A stretch of 64,000 nucleotides of DNA from contig JAJDTX010000104.1 in the NCBI GenBank assembly GCA_022826925.1, positions 1 to 64,000 of the forward strand, in the 5' to 3' direction. The DNA comes from Bryobacterales bacterium. GTDB taxonomy: Bacteria; Acidobacteriota; Terriglobia; Bryobacterales; UBA6623. Of the stretch, positions 44,401 through 52,002 are shown piece by piece; position 1 is the first letter of the stretch, and each line of letters begins with the position of its first letter. The notes below the pieces were generated by a model. It was not told the origin of the DNA, searched no databases, and worked only from the letters and a program-made list of their open reading frames with translations. The translations under genes were made by a program, and so were the position numbers.

Positions 44401-44668
44401 CCAGCAATCCCTGTTCCAGCATCAGGCTGAAGGTGGCATTGGGCGACTCGAGAACCTGAAAAGTCTGCGACGCTTGAGCGCTATGGCATAGCTTGCAGCC
44501 ATTGGCGCTGCGTGCGAGCACGGGATAGATCTCCGTTCGAAAGCGCTCAGCAAGCTGCGCAAGCGAGCTAGTGCGGTCTACAGGCGCGCTAAGGGCCCCC
44601 GGGACTGTGGCAAGGAGGGCCAACGTCCAAGCCGCGCCGGTGGCGAGCAAACGCGTCCGAACTTGCAT
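41498..44668 (-). CDS. Exported PSCyt1 / golvesin-like / DUF1588-like fusion protein with two haem motifs
   Basis: 1056 residues with a Sec signal (AAWTLALLATVPGALSAP). N-terminal cytochrome-like part: RFRTEIYPVLARSANGCKLC and CH at 58-62, as in planctomycete cytochrome PSCyt1. Residues about 420-580 contain a beta-rich golvesin-like carbohydrate/peptide-binding pattern (GEYNVYLSWPRVPRAATSAL, ASKVIVADAVKFVPLGG), with an earlier partial match (HITVFDAVRFVRV). Then a PSCyt2/DUF1549-like stretch (ALDLVGRIPTNDELRRFS, DDYLSSEEFREFFFHRARG) and a C-terminal DUF1588/DUF1585-like part with SICYSCHKLLTPLAYQRERW (haem motif near 934-938). It heads the minus-strand run that continues with DUF1501. It resembles a fusion of proteins usually seen as DUF1549-, DUF1588- and DUF1592-type cytochrome partners. 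Reaction unknown. Confidence 0.75.
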   Translation of the reverse strand: MQVRTRLLATGAAWTLALLATVPGALSAPVDRTSSLAQLAERFRTEIYPVLARSANGCKLCHSAQASQTFQVLESPNATFSLMLEQGLLDPSDPMAIPSRVGSQDPDLRMPKSGALDDSEIANIAGFARDLAVRLDRESLGAGDQPDERFPSSLLLPFDGKEQSDRAQRRLSYFQIRRSVETLFGPEWLAASGDDLFSNKAQALGGADFRSSFDQTRTMTASYVSGLQEIARELARRFVSAPGGVLFEGFDPDIFVDRARRAAVRNVRTLYQRILFSKPSEAEIDQALHLVRDLQGRAEDRRIVRFTLNVEDPDGRRDRRQVDVALDSAKASVSRYLIDQTSEPDSSPWVRVGDRPFAFESSNPDHLVRLVARPGNHITVFDAVRFVRVLNGIESDEAVVLDNLDPECTFSGEWEPVAKDGERSRAGEPKKKYDMDLDVVGSNHLERRTVDNRLASATVALRIPEDGEYNVYLSWPRVPRAATSALVEIHSASVAASSGTQDRRRAPGFATTFLDQSESTLDEKGETQWELILAKVLLEGPGDFVEVSNRGVDSASKVIVADAVKFVPLGGGQEIVVDNSSEHAFEASSGWAADKLVRNLPGRGRMYGEDILHYPPANSGEPIKDQTVDPSKRVWARYRPVQGGEYRPGWYSVHVWTPGGHTHADWVPFDVHGSSFAPVAFVEAPPTFNVGETALLNATGTYHPGGKQLSFRWTHDASDLGLRIEGAATPTPRFAVPSLQSPRPGWAGLIEALLQHPEFVMPTDSQNATPARKLVRIALDLVGRIPTNDELRRFSRGGQIEPLIDDYLSSEEFREFFFHRARGVFRSRGTPASDEPARLWTYIATNDVSYRELFTADYTVGPDWRRIERRPVHGPTGFLTMEGYLEGKPGLPKFTYPAQVLTFALGVQFEVSDAVEDARDEVVSTTDPSSICYSCHKLLTPLAYQRERWDVHGHYRTVDDDHQPIDDSDRGVVPDYPFKGDGLSAFASQVVRKERFVRAFINHHHDMLFHRPLRVYQDQRDEYKALYDFAVSTDLRIRPLVKRMVTMRFGGQPRSP

Positions 44669-44820
44669 CTGGCCGTGGCTGGCGGGAGCCAGTCCCGACT
44701 AGCGTAGCTGCTTCCCACGCCCGGTGTCATCGCCATTCTTGGGCGGGTGCGCACGATTGGCGAGAAGACCCGGTAGGAACTTCGCGCCCGCGACCTAGAA
44801 TTCGATTACGCTGGGAACAG

Positions 44821-45723
44821 ATGCGAGAGCAGATTCGAAACACGTTGTCCAGGCGTGAAGCGCTTCGCCCGCTGGCATTGTTGCCGTCCATGGCTTTAGC
44901 CGGCACTCCGCAAGCAGTCGGCCAGGATCCGAGGCTCAAGACTGCCATCTGTGCCTATTCCTTCCGCAAGGCGCTTGGGGACGGATCGCTGAGCTATCTG
45001 GACTTGGTGGACATGGCTGTCGAGCACCGCATCGATGGCATTGATTCGACCGTGTATTGGTTTCCTCGCGAGAACTTGGGCGGGTTTCTCGCTGCTTTCC
45101 GCCGCAAAGCCTACCTCGCGGCGGTAGAACTGCCGAGCATTGCGATACGTACCGACCTCTGCCGCCCCGATGCGCGCGCTAAGGACAGGGAAGTGGCGTG
45201 GCTGCGGCACTGGGTGGATGTCTCGTACGAACTTGGCTCGAGCCACATCCGCGTGTTTGGCGGCAACGTGCCGCAGGGAAGCTCGGAGGACGAGGCCGCG
45301 AAGTGGGTGGCGGAGATCCTCAAGCGGGCCGGAGACTACGCGGCAGGCAAGGGAGTCGTGCTCGGATTGGAGAACCATGGAGGCATCACCGCGCGGGCCG
45401 AGCGCATCATCCAGATCGTGCGCGCCGTCGACCACCCGAACGTCGGCATCAATCTCGACACGGGGAATTTCCGCAGCGACCCGTACCCGCAGATTGAGAT
45501 GTGCCTGCCCTACGCCGTGAATTCGCAGTTCAAGGTCGAAATGCGGGACGAACAGGGCAACCACACACCCTCGGACTGGGATCGCATCGTCCGGATGTTC
45601 GCCAACGCGGGATACCGCGGCTACATGGCCTTGGAGTATGAGGCGGCCGAGGATCCGTTCACCGCAGTACCGCGCCACCTTGCCCGACTGCGGAACTTGG
45701 CGGCGAAGTACGGCGAAGCTTGA
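44821..45723 (+). CDS. Exported sugar phosphate isomerase/epimerase-like protein (AP_endonuc_2 TIM barrel)
   Basis: 300 residues. Leader LSRREALRPLALLPSMALAG with a twin-arginine pair. The TIM barrel has the xylose-isomerase-like/AP_endonuc_2 signatures KTAICAYSFRKALGDG, GIDSTVYWFP, SSHIRVFGGNVP, GVVLGLENHGGITARAERII, NVGINLDTGNFRS, NSQFKVEM and YRGYMALEYEAAEDP; E and D/H in these motifs bind the metal. Such proteins act as keto-sugar or inosose isomerases, epimerases or dehydratases and often accompany Gfo/Idh and ThuA genes in sugar catabolism; here the protein appears exported. It converges on the TPR gene with a 9-base gap. Confidence 0.85.
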   Translation: MREQIRNTLSRREALRPLALLPSMALAGTPQAVGQDPRLKTAICAYSFRKALGDGSLSYLDLVDMAVEHRIDGIDSTVYWFPRENLGGFLAAFRRKAYLAAVELPSIAIRTDLCRPDARAKDREVAWLRHWVDVSYELGSSHIRVFGGNVPQGSSEDEAAKWVAEILKRAGDYAAGKGVVLGLENHGGITARAERIIQIVRAVDHPNVGINLDTGNFRSDPYPQIEMCLPYAVNSQFKVEMRDEQGNHTPSDWDRIVRMFANAGYRGYMALEYEAAEDPFTAVPRHLARLRNLAAKYGEA

Positions 45724-45732
45724 GCGGCCGGG

Positions 45733-46800
45733 CTAGTCGGGAAAGGGTCGCGACTGCACGGCCTCTAGAAAGGCTGGGTTCTGGCGCCGCAGCTTCAGCG
45801 ACAGTTCCTTCTCCTCGCGCGCCTTGGCCCGATCGCGCAGCCGGAAATGGACTTGTGAGAGCAGCAGGTGCGGCTGCGGATGGCGCGGCTCCAGCTCCAC
45901 CGCGGCATCTAGGGCGTCGAGGGCTGCTTCCCAGTCCTTCAGGCCGATGTGTGCGCGGGCCAGGGCGATCCGGGCAGGCATGTAGTCGGACCGGAGTTCG
46001 ATAGCCCTTTGCAGCGGTGCCAAGGCATCTGCGTACCGCGCCTGCTTGACGAGCCAATCGCCGTAGAAGAAGTGCGGTTCCTCGTAACCCGGGTCGAGTT
46101 CCATGGCGCGGCGGAGCAGCGGCAGTGCCTCGTCAAAGCGACCATCCTTTTGCAGGTGCCACGCAAGCTCGAAATTGGCGCGCGCCGAGTCGGGGAATCG
46201 CTTGGCGGCCTGCGATGCTAGGCCGAGTCCGTCGCTGAGGTTGCCGGCTTCCCGCAGAGCGTGAATCGTCATGTAGTGCAAGTCTTCGATCCCGGGCTGT
46301 AGCCGCAGCGCCCGCGCGGCGACTTCGGCAGCCTCGCGGTGATAGCGCCCCTTGCCGTACTCCACCGCCATGATCTGCATGAGTTTGAAGTGGTCGGGTC
46401 TTAGCTCGAGCGCGTTCCGCCAGGCCTGCAGGGCTTCGTCGCCCCGTCCGAGCTTCTGTGCGACCACGCCGCGCAGGTAGTGGGCGTTGAAGTCGTCCGG
46501 GTTGGACGCCGTCGCGCGCGCCAGCACTGGCGCGGCCTGTTCGAACTGGCCCGCCGAGAAGTGCATGTAGCCGAGATTGAATAACGCGGGGAAGTAGTCC
46601 GGGGACGCCTCTAGCGCTTGCCGCCAGAGCTTGGCCGCCTCTTGTGGCTGGCCGCCTTGAGCGAGAGCGAGCCCGCGGTCGGTCAGTGCGGCCGCGTCAC
46701 CCGCTTGCGCTAGGGCCGCGATCGGAACGGCCGCCGCGAGAATCCCCGCTAGCGCCGCGACCGCGCGGCAGGGCGCAATTCCGGGCTCGCTGGCTGTCAT
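45733..46800 (-). CDS. Exported TPR-repeat protein (355 aa)
   Basis: 355 residues. Signal peptide VAALAGILAAAVPIAALAQAG (about 14-34). The rest is consecutive TPR units, about nine, e.g. AAALTDRGLALAQGGQPQEA, FPALFNLGYMHFSAGQFEQA, FNAHYLRGVVAQKLGRGDEA, ANFELAWHLQKDGRFDEALP and MPARIALARAHIGLKDWEAA. It is a scaffold in the periplasm. Its ATG overlaps the TGA of CRTAC1-D (ATGA), so the two are translationally coupled and likely work together. This pair repeats the TPR/CRTAC1 neighbourhood seen at 34.8-38.5 kb with the gene order reversed. Confidence 0.9.
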   Translation of the reverse strand: MTASEPGIAPCRAVAALAGILAAAVPIAALAQAGDAAALTDRGLALAQGGQPQEAAKLWRQALEASPDYFPALFNLGYMHFSAGQFEQAAPVLARATASNPDDFNAHYLRGVVAQKLGRGDEALQAWRNALELRPDHFKLMQIMAVEYGKGRYHREAAEVAARALRLQPGIEDLHYMTIHALREAGNLSDGLGLASQAAKRFPDSARANFELAWHLQKDGRFDEALPLLRRAMELDPGYEEPHFFYGDWLVKQARYADALAPLQRAIELRSDYMPARIALARAHIGLKDWEAALDALDAAVELEPRHPQPHLLLSQVHFRLRDRAKAREEKELSLKLRRQNPAFLEAVQSRPFPD

Positions 46801-48548
46801 GGCTGAGCCTTGGCCGCGCCGGAGCCTTCGACGAGCAGCCAGTCGGCATCGGCCTGCACTCCCGGAAACGCCTCTTCTGCGCCGCTGGGCCAGCGGACGA
46901 GAATCGACTCGACCGCAGCTGCTTCCCCAAGCCCGAAGTGGGCGCGCAGATCGTTGTGCGAGACATAGCTCGACTGGCTCATCACGGCACGGCTCTGGCT
47001 GCTCTCCCCCGCCTTGATGGTGATCAGCGCGCCAATCGCCGAATGGTTGGAGCGAGTGCCTTGGAGCCTGAAGCGCACCCAGTGGCGCTCGGTGCTCAGG
47101 TCGTTGCGCAACAACGAGACCGGCGCGGACATGTTCATCACTAGCACGTCCAGATCCCCGTCATTGTCGAAATCGCCGAAAGCGGCGCCTCGGCTGGACC
47201 GGATCTGGGCTAGCCCCGGGCCGGCGAGGGCCGTCACGTCCTCGAAGCGCTCCCCGTCAAGATTGCGGTACACCAGATTCGACTGCACGAACGTCTCGGC
47301 GATCTTGGTCTGGTGGTCAAGTTCGGGGTAGACGTGGCCGTTGACCTGGAAGATGTCCTGCCAGCCGTCGTTGTCCAGATCGACGAACTCCACGCCCCAT
47401 CCGACGTACTGCGGATTGGAGGCAAGCCCGGCGCGGACGCAGATGTCCTCGAAGTACAGGCCCTCGTTGTTGCGGTAGAGATTGGGGTAGTCGTCGGCGA
47501 AATTCGTCTTCACCAGGTCGAGCCAGCCGTCCCCATCGAAATCGCCGACGCCCACGCCCATGCCGCCCTGCTCGAACCCGTGCTCGTTGAAGGCCACGCC
47601 GGTCTCGGTGGCGTAATCGGTGAAGGTGCCATCGCCGTTGTTGAGGAACAGGATGCTGGGCGTGGAATCGCAGGCGATGTAGATGTCCTGCCAGCCGTCC
47701 CCGTCAAAGTCCGCCGCCGCCGCCGTGAAGGCGTAATAGTCCCGTACGTCTCGCACCCCGGATGACTCGCTGACGTCCTCGAAGCGGCCGTCGCCGAGAT
47801 TGCGGTAGAGAGTGACATTGCCGAATGGCAGGCCGCGCGGCCCGCAGTAAACCGGCATTCCCTTCCACTCGCAGTTCGAAGTCTTGCCCGGCGGGGGAGC
47901 GGTCTTCGGGTCGAATTGCTGATACTGCGTCACCAGCAAGTCGAGCAGGCCGTCGCGGTCGTAGTCCACGAAAGTGCACCCCGAGCTCCACTGCTGCTGC
48001 GACCCCGCTACGCCCGCTTCGGTTGCGATTTCCGAGAAGGTGCCGTCGCCGTCGTTGCGATACAGGGCGTCGGTACCCCAATAGGCCACGAACAGATCGG
48101 TCGTCCCGCTGTTGTCAAAATCGCCGGCACACACCGCGCTACCCCAGCCCGAGCGCCGCAGTCCGCTAGAGGCGGTCACATCTTCGAAACCGTCTTCTCC
48201 GACATTGCGATAGAGACGGTTCGAGGGGGCGTCCGTATCGGGGAACCCCTCCAAGCGCGAGCCGTTGACCAAGAAGGCGTCCAGCCTAGAGTCGCCGTCG
48301 TAGTCGACGAATGCCAGCCCCGAGCCGTTGGATTCGATGATGTAGCGCTTCGCCTCCGTGCCGCCGTAGGTGAACTCCAGATCGAGGCCCAGCTCCCCGG
48401 CCGCGTCGCCGAAGCTCGCGTGCCAAGGCAGTCCGGAAGCTTGGACCGCCTTTACGGGCTGGGCATTGGAGCTAGCGACTCCTTGGGCGCGAAGGGCGGT
48501 CGGCAGCAGGGCAGCCAAGCAAAGCGGCAGCAACGACAGGCCTCGCAT
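46797..48548 (-). CDS. CRTAC1-type FG-GAP/ASPIC-UnbV protein (copy D)
   Basis: 583 residues from ATG 48548, with a Sec signal (LSLLPLCLAALLPTALRAQG); the frame is open to 48602 but without a leader. FG-GAP loops: VDYDGDSRLD, GDFDNSGTTD, VDYDRDGLLD, ADFDGDGWQD, GDFDGDGWLD, VDLDNDGWQD and GDFDNDGDLD. The paired-cysteine loop NCEWKGMPVYCGPRG is present. ASPIC/UnbV tail: HWVRFRLQGTRSNHSAIGAL and MSQSSYVSHNDLRAHFGLGE. It is Sec-exported like copy C, whereas A and B have twin-arginine leaders. It is the upstream gene of a two-gene unit with the 355-residue TPR protein and lies 150 bases downstream of thrS on the same strand. Confidence 0.92.
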   Translation of the reverse strand: MRGLSLLPLCLAALLPTALRAQGVASSNAQPVKAVQASGLPWHASFGDAAGELGLDLEFTYGGTEAKRYIIESNGSGLAFVDYDGDSRLDAFLVNGSRLEGFPDTDAPSNRLYRNVGEDGFEDVTASSGLRRSGWGSAVCAGDFDNSGTTDLFVAYWGTDALYRNDGDGTFSEIATEAGVAGSQQQWSSGCTFVDYDRDGLLDLLVTQYQQFDPKTAPPPGKTSNCEWKGMPVYCGPRGLPFGNVTLYRNLGDGRFEDVSESSGVRDVRDYYAFTAAAADFDGDGWQDIYIACDSTPSILFLNNGDGTFTDYATETGVAFNEHGFEQGGMGVGVGDFDGDGWLDLVKTNFADDYPNLYRNNEGLYFEDICVRAGLASNPQYVGWGVEFVDLDNDGWQDIFQVNGHVYPELDHQTKIAETFVQSNLVYRNLDGERFEDVTALAGPGLAQIRSSRGAAFGDFDNDGDLDVLVMNMSAPVSLLRNDLSTERHWVRFRLQGTRSNHSAIGALITIKAGESSQSRAVMSQSSYVSHNDLRAHFGLGEAAAVESILVRWPSGAEEAFPGVQADADWLLVEGSGAAKAQP

Positions 48549-48698
48549 AGTGCAACCGGAAACGGCTCGAATCCTGAGTATGGCACAGCCTTCAGGCGTC
48601 AATGTCCGCAGCGAAGCGGTCGCACCTGCTCCGCTTCAGCCCCTTGTCGGGGGATCCCGCTGGCCATGCCGGGCCCCTTGGCTTGCCGCCGCATGCGG

Positions 48699-50642
48699 TC
48701 AAGCGTTAGCCGCTCGCGATTCGATTAGCGGGCGGATGTCGGCGAGGAATTCGGCCGGGGTGCGAGCGCCGGTGTCGCCCTTGCGACGGTGGCGCACCGC
48801 CACTAGCCCGCTGTCGGCCTCGCGCTGGCCAACTACCAGCATGTAAGGGACCTTCTGCAACTGCGCCTCGCGGATCTTGAAGCCAATCTTTTCGCTGCGA
48901 CGGTCCACTTCAACGCGCAGGCCCGCCGTGCGCAATTCGTTGGCTACAGAGTCGGCATACTCGATCTGGCTGTCCGTGATTGGCAGGACGGTGGCTTGCA
49001 CCGGCGCCAGCCATAGCGGGAACGCGCCGGCGTAGTGTTCGATCAACACGCCGAAGAAACGCTCCACGGAGCCCCACAGCGCGCGATGCACCATCACGGG
49101 CTGGTGGGTCTGGCCGTCCGAGCCGACGTATTCCAATTCGAAGCGGCGCGGCAGGTTGAAGTCGAATTGGATGGTGGACAGCTGCCACGAGCGCCCGATC
49201 GCATCCACCATCTTGATGTCGATCTTAGGACCATAGAAGGCTGCCTCGTCCGGCATTACTTTCGCCTCGATGTCCCGCTTGCGCAGCGCTTCGAAGAGGC
49301 TGTCTTCTGCCAGTTTCCATTCTTCGGGAGTGCCCGCGTACTTCGAGCTGGTCCCGCCGTCCCAAGTTGACAGTTCGACAGTGAAGTCGGAAAAACCGAA
49401 CACCCGCAATACTTCCATGGCTAGGTCGACACAGCCGATCACCTCGGATTCGACTTGGTCCGGCGTGCAGAAGATGTGTGCATCGTCTTGGGTGAATCCG
49501 CGCACGCGCAGCAGGCCGTGCATCACGCCTGAGCGCTCGTAGCGGTAGACGGTCCCCAGCTCGGCCAGCCTCACTGGCAGGTCTCGGTAGCTGCGCAGCG
49601 CGTTCTTGTAGATCAGGATGTGGAACGGACAGTTCATCGGCTTGAGCTGGTACAGAGAGTCGTCCAACTCCATGGGCTTGAACATGTCGTCCTGATAGAA
49701 CTCGGAGTGCCCCGACGTCTCCCACAAGCCGTGGCGCGCCACGTGCGGCGTCGATACGAGCCCGTATCCGCGAGAGACGAGCTGGTCGCGCAGCCAGTCT
49801 TCCATCACCCGCCGGACCGTGCCCCCCTTGGGATGCCAGAAGATCAGGCCCGGCCCGGCGAGATCTTGGATGCTGAACAGGTCCAGCTCCTTGCCCAGCT
49901 TTCGGTGGTCCCGCCGCTTGGCTTCCTCAAGCCGGTTCAGGTGGGCTGAGAGCGCCTTCTTGGAAAAGAATGCCGTGCCGTAGACGCGCTGCAGGCGCTC
50001 GCGTTTCTCGTCGCCCTTCCAGTAGGCCCCGGCCACCGATAGCAGCTTGAACGCCTTGATCCGGCCCATGGACGGGATGTGGGGCCCGCGGCAGAAGTCA
50101 GAGAACAGGTTTCCGGTCCTGTAAACGGAAACGCGGGGATCGTCGGTCTTTTCCTCGATCAGCTCGCATTTCATGAACTCGCCTTGCCTCTCGTACTCGG
50201 CGAGCGCTTCGTCCCGTGGAATCCAGACGCGTTCGTTCTTGGGGTTCCGCTTGACGATCTCGCCCATGCGAGCTTCGATCTTTTCGAGGTCATCGGGAGT
50301 GAATGGCGTCTCCCGGTACATGTCGTAGAAGAAGCCTTGGTCGGTTGGAGGGCCGACGCCGAGCTTGGTTTCCGGGTAGAGCTCCAAGGTCGCCGCGGCC
50401 AGCAAATGCGCCGCCGAATGGCGGTACACTTCCAGCGCCTCCTCGTCGCGGTCAGTCAGAAAGCGAACCGCGGAATCTTGCTCCAGCGCAGTGCCCAGGT
50501 CTGCCAGTTCGCCATCGATCTTGGCGACCAGCGCGGCGCGCGCCAGTCCCGGGCTGATCTGTTCGGCTACCGCTAAAGCGGTGGTGCCCGCCTCGACCTG
50601 CATTTGATTGCCGTCGGGCAGGGTGACTGCGATGTTCGACAT
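48699..50642 (-). CDS. thrS: Threonyl-tRNA synthetase
   Basis: 647 residues with the full bacterial layout: TGS domain (1-62, VTLPDGNQMQVEAGTTALAV), editing domain with HSAAHLLAAA and FCRGPHIPSMG, and class II core with motif 2 YRYERSGVMHGLLRVRGFTQ and motif 3 MVHRALWGSVERFFGVLIEH. The zinc-site region includes LKPMNCPFHILIYK, and the C-terminal anticodon-binding domain starts near VQATVLPITD. It charges tRNA-Thr. I see no T-box leader in the 230 bases upstream. Confidence 0.97.
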   Translation of the reverse strand: MSNIAVTLPDGNQMQVEAGTTALAVAEQISPGLARAALVAKIDGELADLGTALEQDSAVRFLTDRDEEALEVYRHSAAHLLAAATLELYPETKLGVGPPTDQGFFYDMYRETPFTPDDLEKIEARMGEIVKRNPKNERVWIPRDEALAEYERQGEFMKCELIEEKTDDPRVSVYRTGNLFSDFCRGPHIPSMGRIKAFKLLSVAGAYWKGDEKRERLQRVYGTAFFSKKALSAHLNRLEEAKRRDHRKLGKELDLFSIQDLAGPGLIFWHPKGGTVRRVMEDWLRDQLVSRGYGLVSTPHVARHGLWETSGHSEFYQDDMFKPMELDDSLYQLKPMNCPFHILIYKNALRSYRDLPVRLAELGTVYRYERSGVMHGLLRVRGFTQDDAHIFCTPDQVESEVIGCVDLAMEVLRVFGFSDFTVELSTWDGGTSSKYAGTPEEWKLAEDSLFEALRKRDIEAKVMPDEAAFYGPKIDIKMVDAIGRSWQLSTIQFDFNLPRRFELEYVGSDGQTHQPVMVHRALWGSVERFFGVLIEHYAGAFPLWLAPVQATVLPITDSQIEYADSVANELRTAGLRVEVDRRSEKIGFKIREAQLQKVPYMLVVGQREADSGLVAVRHRRKGDTGARTPAEFLADIRPLIESRAANA

Positions 50643-50874
50643 GGGTTCGGAAACGCGGCTGGTGACCGCGCTAGGTGTGCAAAGTACTCATTGTAGAACG
50701 GTTTGCCGCGATGCGATCCTGCTGGCAGTGCGAGCTGCCGCACGCTGCGCAGTGGCGATTGACTTCCAGTTGGCACGGTCCTTACCGGGACTGATCTTGG
50801 CCTGGCAGCTCGAGACCGCACGCAGCGCCGTTTCCGGCCCGGTCGATCCGCTAGGTGGCTCGCCCGCAGTTGGC

Positions 50875-51549
50875 TCAGTATCGTTCGTACACTTGGCGCT
50901 CGTCGGCGATGCCTGCCGCAGTCAGGAGTTCTTGGAGTTGCGCGACTAATTCGCGCTGGCCGCAGAAGTAGGCATCTGGGCTGCTCAGGCCCGCCAGCGC
51001 CTCGGCGATGTGGGCCGCCACGCGCCCGCGCCTGCCGTCCCAGCCGGGGTCGTCACCGCTGACGGTCGGTACGAAGCGGAAGCCGGCGTGCCGAGCTGCC
51101 AGTGCCTCGAGTTCGTCCCGAAACAGCAATTCGGAAGAGTGCCTGGCACCGAGCAGCAGGACTGCTTCAGCCGCAGGGTTAGCTCGGAGTTGCTCCAGCA
51201 GGATGGCGCGCATCGGGGACACGCCCGTGCCGGCGGCGAAGTAAACGGCTGGCCTTGCCGCATCCAATAGGCGCATCTTTCCGCCGGGCTCGCTACATTC
51301 CGTTCGATCGCCTCGCCGCAAGCTTCGCAGATGGCTCCCGAACGCGCCCTCGTGTTGCACGCACAACTCGATCCGTCCGCTCGGATCGGGCGGCGAAGCG
51401 ATGGAGTAGTAGCGCGTCTGCCGGGCCCCGCCGACTGGTGCGCTGAGGGCGACATATTGACCCGCTTCGTGTCGGAAGGGGGCCTGGAAGACGAACCAGC
51501 TGACCCGAGGCGTCATCAAAAAGTGCTCGAGCAGTTCTAGGACGGGCAT
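50875..51549 (-). CDS. Ferredoxin/flavin-NADP reductase-like oxidoreductase
   Basis: 224 residues. FAD-binding barrel with RYYSIASPP (R-x-Y-S motif) near 46-54, PGGKMRL for FAD phosphate contact, then an NAD(P)-binding domain with YFAAGTGVSPMRAILLEQLR, LLLGARHSSELLFRDELEAL and YFCGQRELVAQLQELLTAAG. It ends in VYERY with a C-terminal aromatic residue. This is a single-subunit FNR-like reductase; no ferredoxin or flavodoxin domain is attached. It is 40 bases upstream of neither partner in an obvious pathway (neighbours: CbiX-like, thrS). It likely transfers electrons between NAD(P)H and a ferredoxin, flavodoxin or oxygenase. Confidence 0.9.
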   Translation of the reverse strand: MPVLELLEHFLMTPRVSWFVFQAPFRHEAGQYVALSAPVGGARQTRYYSIASPPDPSGRIELCVQHEGAFGSHLRSLRRGDRTECSEPGGKMRLLDAARPAVYFAAGTGVSPMRAILLEQLRANPAAEAVLLLGARHSSELLFRDELEALAARHAGFRFVPTVSGDDPGWDGRRGRVAAHIAEALAGLSSPDAYFCGQRELVAQLQELLTAAGIADERQVYERY

Positions 51550-51588
51550 CAGGGGTCCATTGTCCCAGCCCGCAAGCCAGCCTTGCGG

Positions 51589-51984
51589 CTAGGGTTGCTC
51601 GCCATCAGCCAGCAAGGCCCGGGCGCGCGCGGCCAGTATCGCCGCGAGTTCGGGATGGCCGTCCAGCGGCGGTGACGCTTGCAGCGTCAGCTCGGGGTGC
51701 TGCGGGCGGATCTGGTCGATCAGCCGAGGTAGGTCCTCGGTCAGGTGGCGGCCCATGGTCAGGAAGTAGGGCGTGATCAGGATTCGTCGTGCGCCTTGTT
51801 GCGCGAGTTGCTCGACTGCCTCGCCAAGGCTGGGATGGGCGAGCTCTAGGAACGCCGCCCGGAAAACCGCGATCTGGGCGCGTCGCGCGGCCTCCACCGC
51901 GACTGCTTCCACGGCCTCGTTGGCGGCGGCAACTCGGGAGCCGTGGGCGAACACGATCAGCCCGATAGTGTTGGGCAGGCTCAA
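51589..51984 (-). CDS. CbiX/SirB-like chelatase family protein
   Basis: 131 residues if started at the TTG at 51984 (SLPNTIGLIVFAHGSR); the frame is open to 52275, but that part is antisense to the symporter. The short CbiX fold shows IVFAHGSR near the N-terminus, AFLELAHPSLGEAVEQLAQQ, RILITPYFLTMGRHLTEDLP and GHPELAAILAARAR. These are the conserved substrate-binding histidine and C-terminal GHP motif of small sirohydrochlorin cobalt/iron chelatases. No other cobalamin or sirohaem gene is nearby, so the metal is unknown. It is divergent from the symporter: the start codons are only 18 bases apart. Confidence 0.8.
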   Translation of the reverse strand: MSLPNTIGLIVFAHGSRVAAANEAVEAVAVEAARRAQIAVFRAAFLELAHPSLGEAVEQLAQQGARRILITPYFLTMGRHLTEDLPRLIDQIRPQHPELTLQASPPLDGHPELAAILAARARALLADGEQP

Positions 51985-52002
51985 GGTATACTCTCGGTTT
52001 CG

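Noticed and set aside
50643-50874. T-box or attenuator leader upstream of thrS
   Set aside because: No T-box sequence, specifier stem or terminator with T-run was found in the 230 bases upstream.
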